DNA of 64,000 nt from NCBI GenBank assembly GCA_046318115.1, contig JBKCVA010000021.1:1-64000 (forward strand). Direction: 5' to 3'. Positions 42,965 to 52,500 of this stretch are shown piece by piece; positions within the stretch are counted from its first letter, which is position 1, and the number at the start of each line of letters is the position of its first letter. The notes below the pieces were generated by a model. That model made no database searches. It was not told where the DNA came from and saw only the letters and a list, made by a program, of their open reading frames with translations. The position numbers and the translations under genes were made by a program. This DNA is from Aquimonas sp046318115. Lineage in GTDB: Bacteria > Pseudomonadota > Gammaproteobacteria > Xanthomonadales > Xanthomonadaceae.

Positions 42965-43980
42965 GCCGCGCGCGCCTGCTGCTGTTCGACCGCAGCCAGC
43001 GCTCGCTCGATCAACTCCCAGCCGGCCTCGGGCCGATGCGCCTCGGTGCTGAGGATCTGGCGGAACCGACGGCCGCCGGGCTGGCCCGCGAACAGGCCGA
43101 GGATGTGGCGGCTGAAGTGCTTGAGCATCACTCCACGCGCCTGCAGCCCGCGCACATTCGGCTCCAGCGAACGCAGCAGCTGCTCGCGCGACTGCAGCGG
43201 CGCATCGGGCGCGAACAGCGCGCGATCCAGGCGATGCAGCAGGTAGGGATCGTGGTAGGCGGCGCGGCCGATCATCACGCCGTCGACCTGAGCGAGCTGC
43301 TCCCGCACCGCGGCCTCGCTGGCGATACCGCCGTTGATGGCGATCTGCAGCTCGGGCCGCTCGCGCTTGAGTCGATGCACCAACGGGTAGTTCAGCGGCG
43401 GAACCTCCCGGTTCTCCTTGGGCGACAGCCCCTGCAGCCAGGCTTTGCGGGCATGCACGATGAAACTGCGGCAGCCGGCGGCGGCGAGGGTCCCGACGAA
43501 GCAGAACAGGCTGTCGGCCTCGTCCTGGTCGTCGACGCCGATCCGGCACTTGATGGTCACCGGCACCGTCACCGCAGCCTGCATTGCGGCGAAGCACTCG
43601 GCCACACGCTGCGGCTCCAGCATCAGGCAGGCGCCGAAACGGCCGGCCTGCACGCGGTCCGAGGGGCAGCCGACATTGAGGTTGATCTCGCCATAGCCCC
43701 AGTCAGCGCCGATGCGTGCGGCTTGCGCCAGCAGCTCGGGATCGCTGCCACCCAGCTGCAGGGCCAGCGGATGCTCGACCGCATCGAAGCCCAGCAGACG
43801 CTCGCGATCACCGTGAAGCACCGCCTGCGCATGCACCATTTCGGTGTACAGCCGCGCGTTCGGCGCCAGCGCGCGGTGGAACACGCGGCAGTGGCGGTCG
43901 GTCCAGTCCATCATGGGCGCGACGGACAAGCGGAAGCTGGCAGGGAAATCGGCGGGCACGCGGGCAGTGCTCAAGAACAC
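42961..43980 (-). CDS. dusA: tRNA-dihydrouridine synthase A
   Basis: An FMN enzyme that reduces U20/U20a of tRNA. The 339-residue protein has the SVAPMMDWTDRHCR N terminus, the GYGEINLNVGCPSDRVQ motif with catalytic Cys, KCRIGVDD, and the RKAWLQGLSPKENREVPPLN (20 residues) segment typical of DusA, plus INGGI and MIGRAAY phosphate-binding parts. The start is GTG 43980. Overlap with the CtlX-like gene indicates translational coupling of two functionally unrelated products. Confidence 0.96.
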   Translation of the reverse strand: MFLSTARVPADFPASFRLSVAPMMDWTDRHCRVFHRALAPNARLYTEMVHAQAVLHGDRERLLGFDAVEHPLALQLGGSDPELLAQAARIGADWGYGEINLNVGCPSDRVQAGRFGACLMLEPQRVAECFAAMQAAVTVPVTIKCRIGVDDQDEADSLFCFVGTLAAAGCRSFIVHARKAWLQGLSPKENREVPPLNYPLVHRLKRERPELQIAINGGIASEAAVREQLAQVDGVMIGRAAYHDPYLLHRLDRALFAPDAPLQSREQLLRSLEPNVRGLQARGVMLKHFSRHILGLFAGQPGGRRFRQILSTEAHRPEAGWELIERALAAVEQQQARAA

Positions 43981-44037
43981 GGTGGCATAGGGTATCGCGG
44001 CGAGGCTGAAGACTCCGCCCCTGCCTGGGTGCCCCCA

Positions 44038-45786
44038 CTACTCCACCCGCAAAGGCGCTTCCACGAGGCCCGAGTTCGATTCCCCGTTCCAGTAACGCAG
44101 GCGGTAGTTGCCCGGCTGCTCCGGCGCAACCAGGCTGACCTCATTGTTGGCGAAACCGCGATCCTGGTTGAGGCGCTGGCGACGCAGCACCTTGTCGCTC
44201 CCGGTCTCCACGATCTGTACGTCATCGCGCACCGCTCCCGGCCCTTGCCAGCGCAGCGTGAAACGCTCGCCTGCACGGACGCTGGGCGGTGCGTCCAGGC
44301 TCACGGGAATCGCGCGCACGGTCAACGGGCGTTCGACCAGAACGCGATCGTCGCTGCCGCTGTAGTAGCGCAGCACATAGCGGCCAGGTCCGATCGGCGC
44401 GGTGATGCTCGCTTGCTTGTCCGCATAGCTACGATCCTGATTGAGCCGCTGGCGACGGATGACGCGGCTGTCGGCCACAGAGGTGATCTGGAGGTCGTCG
44501 CGGCCAGCGCCTGGCCCCTGCCAGCGCACACGGAAGGGACGACCCATCTCGACCTCGGCAGGCGCATCGAGGCTCACCTGCGCCGCCACCACCTCGATCT
44601 CCCGCTCAGCCAGAATCTGCGCGTTCTCGCCGTTGTAATAGCGCAGCAGATAGCGCCCCGGCTCGTTGGGCGCCTGCAGGCTGACCTCGCGCTGCTCGAA
44701 ACCGCGATCCTGGTTCAGACGCTGACGACGCATGACCTGCACGTCGTCGACCGTGGCGATCTGCACGTCGTCGCGACCTGCGCCCGGCCCCTGCCAGCGA
44801 ACCACGAAGGTCGCACCGATCGGCACCTGTGCGGGCGCCTCCAGGCTGACCGCGGCTGCAACCAGCTCGATCGACTGTCTCGCCAGCACCCGCTGCAGCT
44901 CGCCATGCCAGTAGCGCAACTCGTAGCGCCCCGGCTCGGCCGCCATCACCAGGCGCGCGGTTCGCGCATCGAAGCCGCCGTCCTGATTGAGGCGCTGACT
45001 GCGCAGCACGCGACCGGTGCCATCGGCAGCGCTCGGATCGAACAGCTGCAGGTCATCGCGCAGATCGCCCGGCCCCTGCCAGCGGACCTCGATCGTGCTG
45101 GCGATGGCCGCCTGGGCGGGCGCCTCAAGTGCGGCCTCGGGGATCGGCATGGGCGGTGGCAGCGGCGCTTCCACAAGAGTCTGCTGCAGGGCCGCCTGCA
45201 GCGCGGCCACATCCGTGGCTTGAAGGTAGCGGCCGCCGGTGTTCTCGGCGAGGCAGGCTACCTGCCGGCCCTCCTGCTCGCTCAGGCCGAAGCCAACAAC
45301 GTGCGCGGTGAAGTCGACGCCGCTGGCCGCCAATTCTTCTCCCAAGGCGCAGGGGTCGGAATCACAGGTTTCGACGCCATCGGTGATCAGCACCACGCGC
45401 GCGGCGCGCTCGGTGTGTCGAAGCGCCACCGCCGCACGGCGCACCGATTCGGTCAGCGGGGTCATGCCTTGGAACTTCAAGTCGCGCACGGCGGCGTTGA
45501 TGGCGTCGGCGCTGCCAGCGGAAGGCGTCACCACGAGCTCGATGTCGCCGCAGTCGCCGCGCCGCCGGTGGCCGTAGGCGATGAGGCCGATCTCGGTCGA
45601 GGACGGCAGCGCAGCCAGGGCATCGGCAAGCGTCTCGCGCGCGATCTCCAGCTTGGGCCGGCCTTCGATCTGGCCCCACATCGAGCCCGAGGCATCCAGC
45701 ACCACCAGGGTGGCCTCGTTGGCGCTTGCCACAGAGCTCAATCCGATCAGCAGTCCAGCGAGGGTGCGCCTCAGCGTGCGGCACAT
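44038..45786 (-). CDS. Exported VWA protein with four tandem beta repeats
   Basis: A 582-residue protein. A signal peptide (to about residue 22) leads to a von Willebrand A domain (about 25-205) with a complete MIDAS, DASGSMW at 31-37, and TPLTES. Four repeats of about 85-90 residues follow. Each opens with LxAPAxxxxGxxFxVRWQGP, carries DDxQI and a R-R-Q-R-L-N-Q-D-R-G/S-F/Y segment, and ends PGRYxLRYYxGE. The repeats look like immunoglobulin-like strands. The protein has no membrane anchor other than the signal, so it is periplasmic or secreted. No VWA partner such as a MoxR ATPase is adjacent. Function unknown. Confidence 0.88.
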   Translation of the reverse strand: MCRTLRRTLAGLLIGLSSVASANEATLVVLDASGSMWGQIEGRPKLEIARETLADALAALPSSTEIGLIAYGHRRRGDCGDIELVVTPSAGSADAINAAVRDLKFQGMTPLTESVRRAAVALRHTERAARVVLITDGVETCDSDPCALGEELAASGVDFTAHVVGFGLSEQEGRQVACLAENTGGRYLQATDVAALQAALQQTLVEAPLPPPMPIPEAALEAPAQAAIASTIEVRWQGPGDLRDDLQLFDPSAADGTGRVLRSQRLNQDGGFDARTARLVMAAEPGRYELRYWHGELQRVLARQSIELVAAAVSLEAPAQVPIGATFVVRWQGPGAGRDDVQIATVDDVQVMRRQRLNQDRGFEQREVSLQAPNEPGRYLLRYYNGENAQILAEREIEVVAAQVSLDAPAEVEMGRPFRVRWQGPGAGRDDLQITSVADSRVIRRQRLNQDRSYADKQASITAPIGPGRYVLRYYSGSDDRVLVERPLTVRAIPVSLDAPPSVRAGERFTLRWQGPGAVRDDVQIVETGSDKVLRRQRLNQDRGFANNEVSLVAPEQPGNYRLRYWNGESNSGLVEAPLRVE

Positions 45787-45877
45787 TACATGCGTCTCCC
45801 ATGGGTGCGGCAGCCAACATGGCCCGCCATGTCCGAGTACGGAAGACGCCGCGTCGGAAGGACATCGGCGTGGAGGC

Positions 45878-46117
45878 TCAATCGCCAACAGGCGCCGCCC
45901 ACCAGAGCACGAGCAGCCCACCCACTGCCAGCATCCAGATCAGCGCCCCCACCCAGATCGAGGCAGTGTCCGCCGGTTCACTCCGCGGCCGCAGGGATTT
46001 CAGGATCACCCAGCCGGTGCCGCGGAAAGTGATGTTCACGACGACTTCGACAATCACCTCGATCACCCAGCGCACCGCACCTTTCAGCAGACCTTCGACC
46101 AGGGGTTCCAGCGGCAT
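45878..46117 (-). CDS. Small two-helix membrane protein
   Basis: A 79-residue protein starting at ATG 46117, with GGAGG seven bases before. It has a hydrophobic amphipathic stretch (about 10-35, AVRWVIEVIVEVVVNITF) and a membrane helix near the C terminus (ALIWMLAVGGLLVLWWAAP). No family recognised. It lies 91 bp upstream of the VWA gene on the same strand, so the two could be one transcript. Confidence 0.65.
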   Translation of the reverse strand: MPLEPLVEGLLKGAVRWVIEVIVEVVVNITFRGTGWVILKSLRPRSEPADTASIWVGALIWMLAVGGLLVLWWAAPVGD

Positions 46118-46228
46118 GGGCAAGCCTCCACTTTGCGCCGCACAGCGCCGCAGCCCTCCCTGCGATGCTGGAAGCCCAACGCAGTGACTCGGGCGGTTGT
46201 GAACGGCCCGCCGCTATACTCCGCGCCC

Positions 46229-47170
46229 ATGCCGGCCTCTGCCCCGACCCTGCTGCTGCTCAGCCTCGAGGCCGTGATCATTGCGGTCACCGAGGAGACG
46301 CCGCGCGTGCTGACCGTGCGGGAGTCAGGCGGCGAGGAGGCCCTGCCCTCCGGCCCGCTGGACGTGGCGAGGCACCTGACCATCGAGCGCGGCCTGCGCG
46401 ACTGGGTCGAGCAGCAGACCGGGTTTCCACTGGGCTACGTCGAGCAGCTGTACACCTACGGCGACCGTGAGCGCGACCCCAGGGAGCGCGAGCTTGGAGC
46501 GCGCGTGGTCTCGACCGCCTACCTCGCCCTGGTGCGCGAGCAGCCACTGCCGCGCGAACTCACCGCTCAATGGTCCAACTGGTACGCCTATCTGCCTTGG
46601 GAAGACTGGCGCGGCGGCCGCCCGGCACTGATCGATCGCGACCTGAAGCCGCATCTCTACGCCTGGGCCGGCCGTGAAAAGCGACGGCGCGAACGCGCCG
46701 ATCTGCTGTTCGGCTTCGACGATGGCCCCTGGGACCCGGAGCGCACGCTGGAGCGCTACGAACTCCTGTGGGAAGCCGGCGCAGTCGGCGAAGCACTGCG
46801 CGACCGCGGCGAGGGCGAACCCGCCCCCGGCTCCGGCCGCGTCATGGCGGCGGATCACCGGCGCATCCTCGCCACGGCACTGGGCCGCCTGCGCGGCAAG
46901 CTGAAGTACCGACCGGTCGTGTTCGAGCTGCTGCCGCCAGAGTTCACACTGGGCCAGCTGCAGCGCGTGGTCGAGGCGCTGGCCGGGGCCCGCGTGCACA
47001 AGCAGAACTTCCGCCGGCTGATCGAAGCGGCCGGCCTGGTCGAAGGCACCGGCCGTCTCGACCACGGCACCGGCGGCCGTCCGGCCGAGCTGTTCCGCTT
47101 CCGCCACGAGGTGTTCCGCGAGCGTCCGGCGCCGGGGGTGTATTTCCCTGGAGCGTGGTGGGGGCGGTAG
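46229..47170 (+). CDS. NrtR-like Nudix-fold transcriptional regulator
   Basis: A 313-residue protein. Residues about 8-165 form a Nudix-like domain in which the catalytic box is degenerate: the position of the REUxEE core reads RDWVEQQ, so pyrophosphatase activity is unlikely. The C-terminal part contains KLKYRPVVFELLPPEFTLGQ, then QRVVEALAGARVHKQNFRRL and ELFRFR, matching the winged helix of NrtR regulators of NAD metabolism or sugar genes. NrtR binds ADP-ribose or related ligands. No NAD gene is adjacent, so its regulon is unknown. Start ATG 46229, divergent from the small membrane protein. Confidence 0.85.
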   Translation: MPASAPTLLLLSLEAVIIAVTEETPRVLTVRESGGEEALPSGPLDVARHLTIERGLRDWVEQQTGFPLGYVEQLYTYGDRERDPRERELGARVVSTAYLALVREQPLPRELTAQWSNWYAYLPWEDWRGGRPALIDRDLKPHLYAWAGREKRRRERADLLFGFDDGPWDPERTLERYELLWEAGAVGEALRDRGEGEPAPGSGRVMAADHRRILATALGRLRGKLKYRPVVFELLPPEFTLGQLQRVVEALAGARVHKQNFRRLIEAAGLVEGTGRLDHGTGGRPAELFRFRHEVFRERPAPGVYFPGAWWGR

Positions 47171-47455
47171 GACGATCCCTGCCCCGCGAGCCCGGCCTGC
47201 GCCGCGGGAGCACGCGCGACGGGGCGACGGAGGGCACCTGTCCAGTGGCGAGGCGAGCGCCCGCTTCAGGGGAGGCCGGAACCCATCCCATGTGAAGACG
47301 GAAAACATGGGCCGCGCGCAGCGCCAGCGCCCACCCGATGCACGCGTGACATCGATAACGGCAGCGAGCATCGAGCTCATGGCCGGCCAGGGCCAGCCGG
47401 CTCGCTCGCGGCTGCCGTCCACTAAACTACGCGCCCTTTCGCGGATACCCCTTCC

Positions 47456-48208
47456 ATGTCCGAACTCGAATCGCGCGCGCTGGCCAAGACCTGGTTCTAC
47501 CCTTTCAAGCTGCCCTCGGGGGCGATGACGCCGACCTATGACGGCGGCGCGCTGGATGCGATCCACCACACCCGCTCGCAGATGCTCGATGCGCTGATCG
47601 CGCGGGAGTTCGCTGGCGACCGCTCGCACTTGAGTTCGGTGGATCTTGCTTGCCACCAGGGCTGGTTCTCGGTGCAGCTGGCGCAGGCCGGCTTCGGCAA
47701 GGTGTTGAGCGTGGACGCCCGCGATGAGCACGTCGCCGACTCGCGCCTCATCCGCGATGCGCTGGGCCTGCCGCAGATCAACGTGATCCAGAGCGACGTG
47801 CACGCGCTCGACACCGCCGCGCTCGGTGTGCACGACCTGGTGCTCTGCTTCGGCCTGATCTACCACTTGGAGAATCCGGTCGGCGCGCTGCGCGTAGCGC
47901 GCGCGCTAACGAAGAAGGTCTGCGTGATCGAGACCCAGGTCGTGCCCGGATTGACTGGCTGGGTCGACTACGGCAGCTACCGCTTCGTTCGGCCGCTGAA
48001 GGGCAGCTTCGGCATCATCGACGAGACCGAAGAGACCCACGGCCCCGAGGCCAGCACCACCGGCATCTGTCTTGTGCCCAGCACCGAGGCGCTGGTGTGG
48101 ATCCTGCAGCGCATCGGCTTCTCGCGTGTCGAAGTGCTACCGGTGCCCGAGGACGGCTACGAGCAACTGGTGCACCGCAAGCGGGTGATGGTCGCGGCCT
48201 GGGTTTGA
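47456..48208 (+). CDS. Class I SAM-dependent methyltransferase
   Basis: A 250-residue methyltransferase. The SAM-binding motif I is DLACHQGWFS near residue 63, motif II acidic end is LSVDARDEHV, and the LCFGLIYHLENP segment near residue 130 is typical of small-molecule and lipid methyltransferases. The CTP-like tail VPEDGYEQLVHRKRVMVAAWV is not more specific (listed at 20-residue limit without its first residue). Start ATG 47456. A strong GC hairpin follows the stop. Substrate unknown. Confidence 0.85.
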   Translation: MSELESRALAKTWFYPFKLPSGAMTPTYDGGALDAIHHTRSQMLDALIAREFAGDRSHLSSVDLACHQGWFSVQLAQAGFGKVLSVDARDEHVADSRLIRDALGLPQINVIQSDVHALDTAALGVHDLVLCFGLIYHLENPVGALRVARALTKKVCVIETQVVPGLTGWVDYGSYRFVRPLKGSFGIIDETEETHGPEASTTGICLVPSTEALVWILQRIGFSRVEVLPVPEDGYEQLVHRKRVMVAAWV

Positions 48209-48216
48209 GGGCACCG

Positions 48217-48245
48217 GGGCCGGGCGCATCGCCTGCGCCCGGCCC
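48217..48245. terminator. GC-rich hairpin between convergent genes
   Basis: Perfect 12-bp stem GGGCCGGGCGCA/TGCGCCCGGCCC with loop TCGCC. It lies in the 49-bp gap between the methyltransferase (+) and amidohydrolase (-). No T run follows on either side, so it may be an RNA 3'-end stabiliser or weak terminator rather than a classical one. Confidence 0.6.
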
Positions 48246-48257
48246 TGCCGGCGTCGC

Positions 48258-49571
48258 TCAGCGCTGGCGATACTTCTCGTACAGGCGCGTGTGCCGGCTG
48301 CTGAGGTCCACCTCGCGACCACGGATCCATGCACGCTCGACATGGGTGCGCGCCTCCAGCGGGTCGCCGTCGGCAATCACCAGGGTCGCGAGCTTGCCAG
48401 CATCGAGTGAGCCGACCTGGTCGGCGACGCCCAGGATCTCGGCGGGGCTCAGGGTGATCGCACGCAGGGCGTCCTCGAAGCTCAGGCCGTAGGCCACCGC
48501 GCTGGCTGCCTGGTACGGCAGGTTGCGCAGATTGCTGGTGTCGAAGCTGTCGCCGGGCGAAGCGATGGCGAAGCGCACGCCAGCGGCCTTGAGCTTCGCG
48601 GCCTGCGCATAGATCGCATCGACCGCATCGAAGCGGCGCTGTGGCAGCACATGGGTGCCGCCGAGGATGACCGGCACCTCCTGCGCGCGCAGGCGATCCG
48701 CCAGGCGCCAGGCCTCCGCGCCGCCGACCAGCACGGCGCGAAGCTTGAACTCGGCGGCGAAGTCCAGCGCCGCGCCGATTGAAACCGCATCATCGGCGTG
48801 CAGGAACACCGCCTGCTCGCGCTTCAGCGCCGGCTGCATGGCCGCCAGACGCAGATCCGGTACGGCGACCGTGCCAGCCTGCTCGGCCAAGCCATAAGCA
48901 CGGGCCTGCTCGAAGGCACGGCGCAGACCGCGCTGCTTCTCGGTCACCGCCTTCTTCGCAGCTTCGGCCACCTCGGCCGGCAGCCAGGGCGGCACTTCAC
49001 CGCTGGGCCAGACCACATGCAGGCCGATCGGCGCCTTCAGCGTCAGCTCTTCCCAGGTCCAGCCATCGAGCTGGATCAAGGCCGAGGTGCCGGTGATGAC
49101 ACTGCTGGCGCTGGCCTGCGGCGCACTCAGCGCCAGCAGCACGCCGTTGGCACGGGTCACCGGAATCAACTCGCTCTCCGGATTGATCGCGACTTCGGCG
49201 CGCACGTTGGCCGCGTTCAGGCCGACCTCGGCCATGTCGTTGGTGGCGCGCACCGCACCAATCTCGGTGAGGCCCAGCACGCTATGGGCGGCGATCAGGC
49301 CGGGGTAGACCTGCTTGCCGACGGCATCGATGCGGTCTGCACCATCGAGGGAGACCTCGCTGCCGCCGACGGCGACGATGCGCTCGCCTTCGATGCGCAC
49401 GCGGCCGCTTTCAATGCGGTCACCACTGACAGTGTGGACGGTGCCGCCGTCGATCACGATCGGCCGCTCGGCCGGACGCGCCGGCGGGCCGGGCTGGGCG
49501 AAGGCGGGAGCGAGCCCCAGCGACAGCAGGGCCGCGGCGCCAAACAGTCGGGACTTAGTGGACATGGTCAT
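48258..49571 (-). CDS. Exported amidohydrolase-family protein, short
   Basis: A 437-residue imidazolonepropionase-like protein with a signal peptide (to about residue 25, PAFAQ). The typical metal motif HxH in strand 1 reads AAHSVLGL, so the second His is replaced by Val. Later parts retain FLHADDAVS, VILGGTHVLPQ and the DALRAITLSPAEILGV/GSLDAGKLATLVIADGDPL C-terminal repeats of the fold. The metal site is therefore incomplete. Start at ATG 49571 (or 49565) lies within the 3' end of the larger amidohydrolase gene upstream, so they are cotranslated. Confidence 0.88.
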   Translation of the reverse strand: MTMSTKSRLFGAAALLSLGLAPAFAQPGPPARPAERPIVIDGGTVHTVSGDRIESGRVRIEGERIVAVGGSEVSLDGADRIDAVGKQVYPGLIAAHSVLGLTEIGAVRATNDMAEVGLNAANVRAEVAINPESELIPVTRANGVLLALSAPQASASSVITGTSALIQLDGWTWEELTLKAPIGLHVVWPSGEVPPWLPAEVAEAAKKAVTEKQRGLRRAFEQARAYGLAEQAGTVAVPDLRLAAMQPALKREQAVFLHADDAVSIGAALDFAAEFKLRAVLVGGAEAWRLADRLRAQEVPVILGGTHVLPQRRFDAVDAIYAQAAKLKAAGVRFAIASPGDSFDTSNLRNLPYQAASAVAYGLSFEDALRAITLSPAEILGVADQVGSLDAGKLATLVIADGDPLEARTHVERAWIRGREVDLSSRHTRLYEKYRQR

Positions 49572-52500
49572 TGATCCCGCAGCTGTTGAGGTCGGTGCCG
49601 TCGTGATAGAGCCCGCGCAGGGCGCCGAAATGGGCCAGCCAGCGCACGTCGCTCTGGACCAGCCGCAGCAGCGCCGGATCGATGCGCACGGGCTTGGCCT
49701 CCTCTGCCTTTGTGTCCGCCGTCATCGATTGGGACTTGCGCCGATCGGCAGCGGCCAGCGCCAGCAGACGCTCGCGCTCAGCCAGAATCTGCGCCTGCAG
49801 CTGCGCATCCTCGCTGCGGTCGAAGTAGCGGCGGCCATCGATCCAGGTCGTCTCGGCGCGCGCATAGTTCGACAGCGGATGCGCGCTCCACAGCACCAGA
49901 TCGGCATCAAGACCAGGCTTGATCGCACCGACGCGGTCGGCGATGCCGAGCTGGATTGCCGGGTTCAGCGTCACCAGCTTCCAGGCCTCCTCATCGCTCA
50001 GGCCGCCGTGGCGCAGGGCCTTGGCCGCCTCCATGTTGAGGCGCCGGGCCATCTCATCGCTATCGGAGTTGAACGAGCTCACCACGCCAGCGCGGGTCAT
50101 CAGCGCGCCGTTGTGCGGGATGCCGTCGATGACCTCCATCTTGAAGGCCCACCAGTCGGCGAAGGTCGAGGCACCGGCGCCGATCTCCGCAATCTCGCGG
50201 GCCACCTTGTAGCCCTCCAGCACGTGCTGGAAGCTTGAGACCTTGAAGCCGAACTCCTGCGACAGACGCACAAACATCAGGATCTCGTCCTGCCGGTAGG
50301 AGTGGATGTGCACGAGGCGCTCGCCGCGCAGGATCTCGACCAGGGCTTCGAGGCGCAGGTCGCGGCGCACGGGCTCGCCCCGCTCCAGCGCAGCCGCGTA
50401 CGCGCGAGCGGCCAGGAAGTGGTCGCGCATGATCTGCTCCACGCCCATCCGCGTCTGCGGATAGCGCACGGTCATGCTCTCGCCCCAGTTCGACTGTTTG
50501 ACGTTCTCACCCAGCGCGAACTTCACCCCCGTAGGCGCGCCCTCGAACACCAGGCCAGCGGCATCCGCGCCCCAGCGCAGCTTGATCACAGCGTTCTGCC
50601 CGCCCATGGGATTGGCCGAGCCGTGCAGCAGGTTGACAGAAGTCACGCCGCCCGAGAGCTGGCGATACAGATTGATGTCGGTGGGGTCGAGCACATCGCC
50701 AACCCGCACTTCGGTGGTCACGGCATGCGAAGGCTCGTTGACGTTGCGGGCGATCGCGGTGTGCGAATGCGCGTCAACGATGCCCGCGGTCAGATGCCGG
50801 CCTTCGGCTTCGATCACCTGCGCAGCGCGACCGGCGCTCAGGCCCTGCCCGACCTCGACGATGCGCCCGCGTCGCACCCGCACATCGGCCCCTTCGAGCA
50901 CACCCTGTTCGGTGTTGGTCCAAACCGTGGCGCCGCGGATCAGCAGTTCCTCGGCCTGCGGCGGCAGCGCCGCGCGGGCGTACTCACCGGCCGGGTAGCC
51001 GCTGTGGGCCGGGATCGCGCGCGGCGGCTCGGCGGGTTTGGCGTCCTTGTCTGGCTCTGCCGAGGCCGCGCTGCTGGTGCCGGAAAAGCCGTAGCGGCGT
51101 CCGTCGACCGTCTCCGCGAAGCCCTCCACCGCGCCAGCCTCGCCGATCACGAAGTCGACCCGCGCGGTGCGTGCCGGCCAGCCGGCGGGGCTGGATTCTG
51201 GCAGTGCCACCCAGCGACCATCGAGCTGCTTCAGTTTCAATCGGGACTCACCCAGACTGAACTCGCGACTGTCGCCGCTGCCGCTCAGCGACCAGGTCTC
51301 GCTGCGGCCATCGGCATGCCACCGCAGACTCAACGAATCGCCCGGCAGTCGCGGAGTGATCGCTGCGAGCTCGAAGCGTTCCCCCTCAACCCAGACTTCG
51401 TAGAGCTTGGCCTTGTCCTCACGGAACAGGCCGGCATCGGCGATCACGAGGTTGGCGAGCTGGCCGGGGGCCACGCGGCCCAGGCGGTCGCCGGACTTCA
51501 GCAATTCGGCCGGGGTCACCGTGAGCGCGCGCAGCGCGGCGTCCTCGGAGAGCCCGGCGGCCACCGCACGACGGAGGGCCGGCCAGAACTGTTTGGCCGG
51601 CTCCTTCAGGCCGCGGGTCGACAGCGCAAACGGCAGACCCGCTTCGGCAACGCGCGCGGCATTGGCTGGCGCCTGCTCCCAGTGTTGAAGATCCGCCAGC
51701 GCTGTCTGCAGGGCCACGCCGGTTTGCTCGACGGCCGGCGCTTCGGGAAAGTTAAGCGGCAGCACCAGCGGGCGATTCCAGGCCTTGAGCTGGGGCAGCA
51801 GGCGGTACTCATGGCCAGTGCCCACCAGCACGCCGTCGAGCTTGAACTCGGCGGCGATCGCTTGGAATCGACCTGCATCAAGCTCGTCGTCCATCAGCAG
51901 GAAGACGCGCTGCTGACCCGCCAGCACCGGCGCCAGCGCTTCCAGACTCTGGCTGTGCTGCAGGCGGGCATCGGTAGTTGCCCGTCGCGAAGGCGCGGAC
52001 TGCGTGCTGGCGTACCAACGCGCATCGAAGAGGCTCTGTCGAATCAAGGCAATGCTGCCCATCAGCGAGCCGGGATAGTCCGAGCCGAACTGGAAGTCGA
52101 AACCGAACACCTGCGACACGCTTGGCGCCAGGATGGCGTCTCGGCGCGGCCCGCTATCGATCAGGCTGATCAGCGCGCCCTGTCCGGCCAGGATGCCCGC
52201 CTGTGGTGCGGTGTGGGCGGCGGTAAAGCCAAGCTCTCGCAGCGGCTTGGCATCGGCGGGTTTGTAGTCAAGCACGCGGGCAGCCGAGCGCTCGGGCTGG
52301 GCGCGCCGATTCCAGTGCGGAGTGCCCGGCTGGCTCGCCTGCTGATCGTGCGGCGGCGCGTGACCGGGCTGTCCGCCCTTGATCCCCCCGCGCTGGTGAT
52401 CAGCTGGCAGCCCGAGCGTGCTGATGGGCTCGACAAAACCAGCAAACACCGTAGCGCCTGCAAGATCGCGGACCTCGTAGCCGGCGGGGACACGCAAGCC

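Noticed and set aside
43036..46032. A 998-codon plus-strand frame opposite dusA and the VWA gene
   Set aside because: Antisense to two recognised genes; the repeats seen in its translation are the VWA repeats read backwards.
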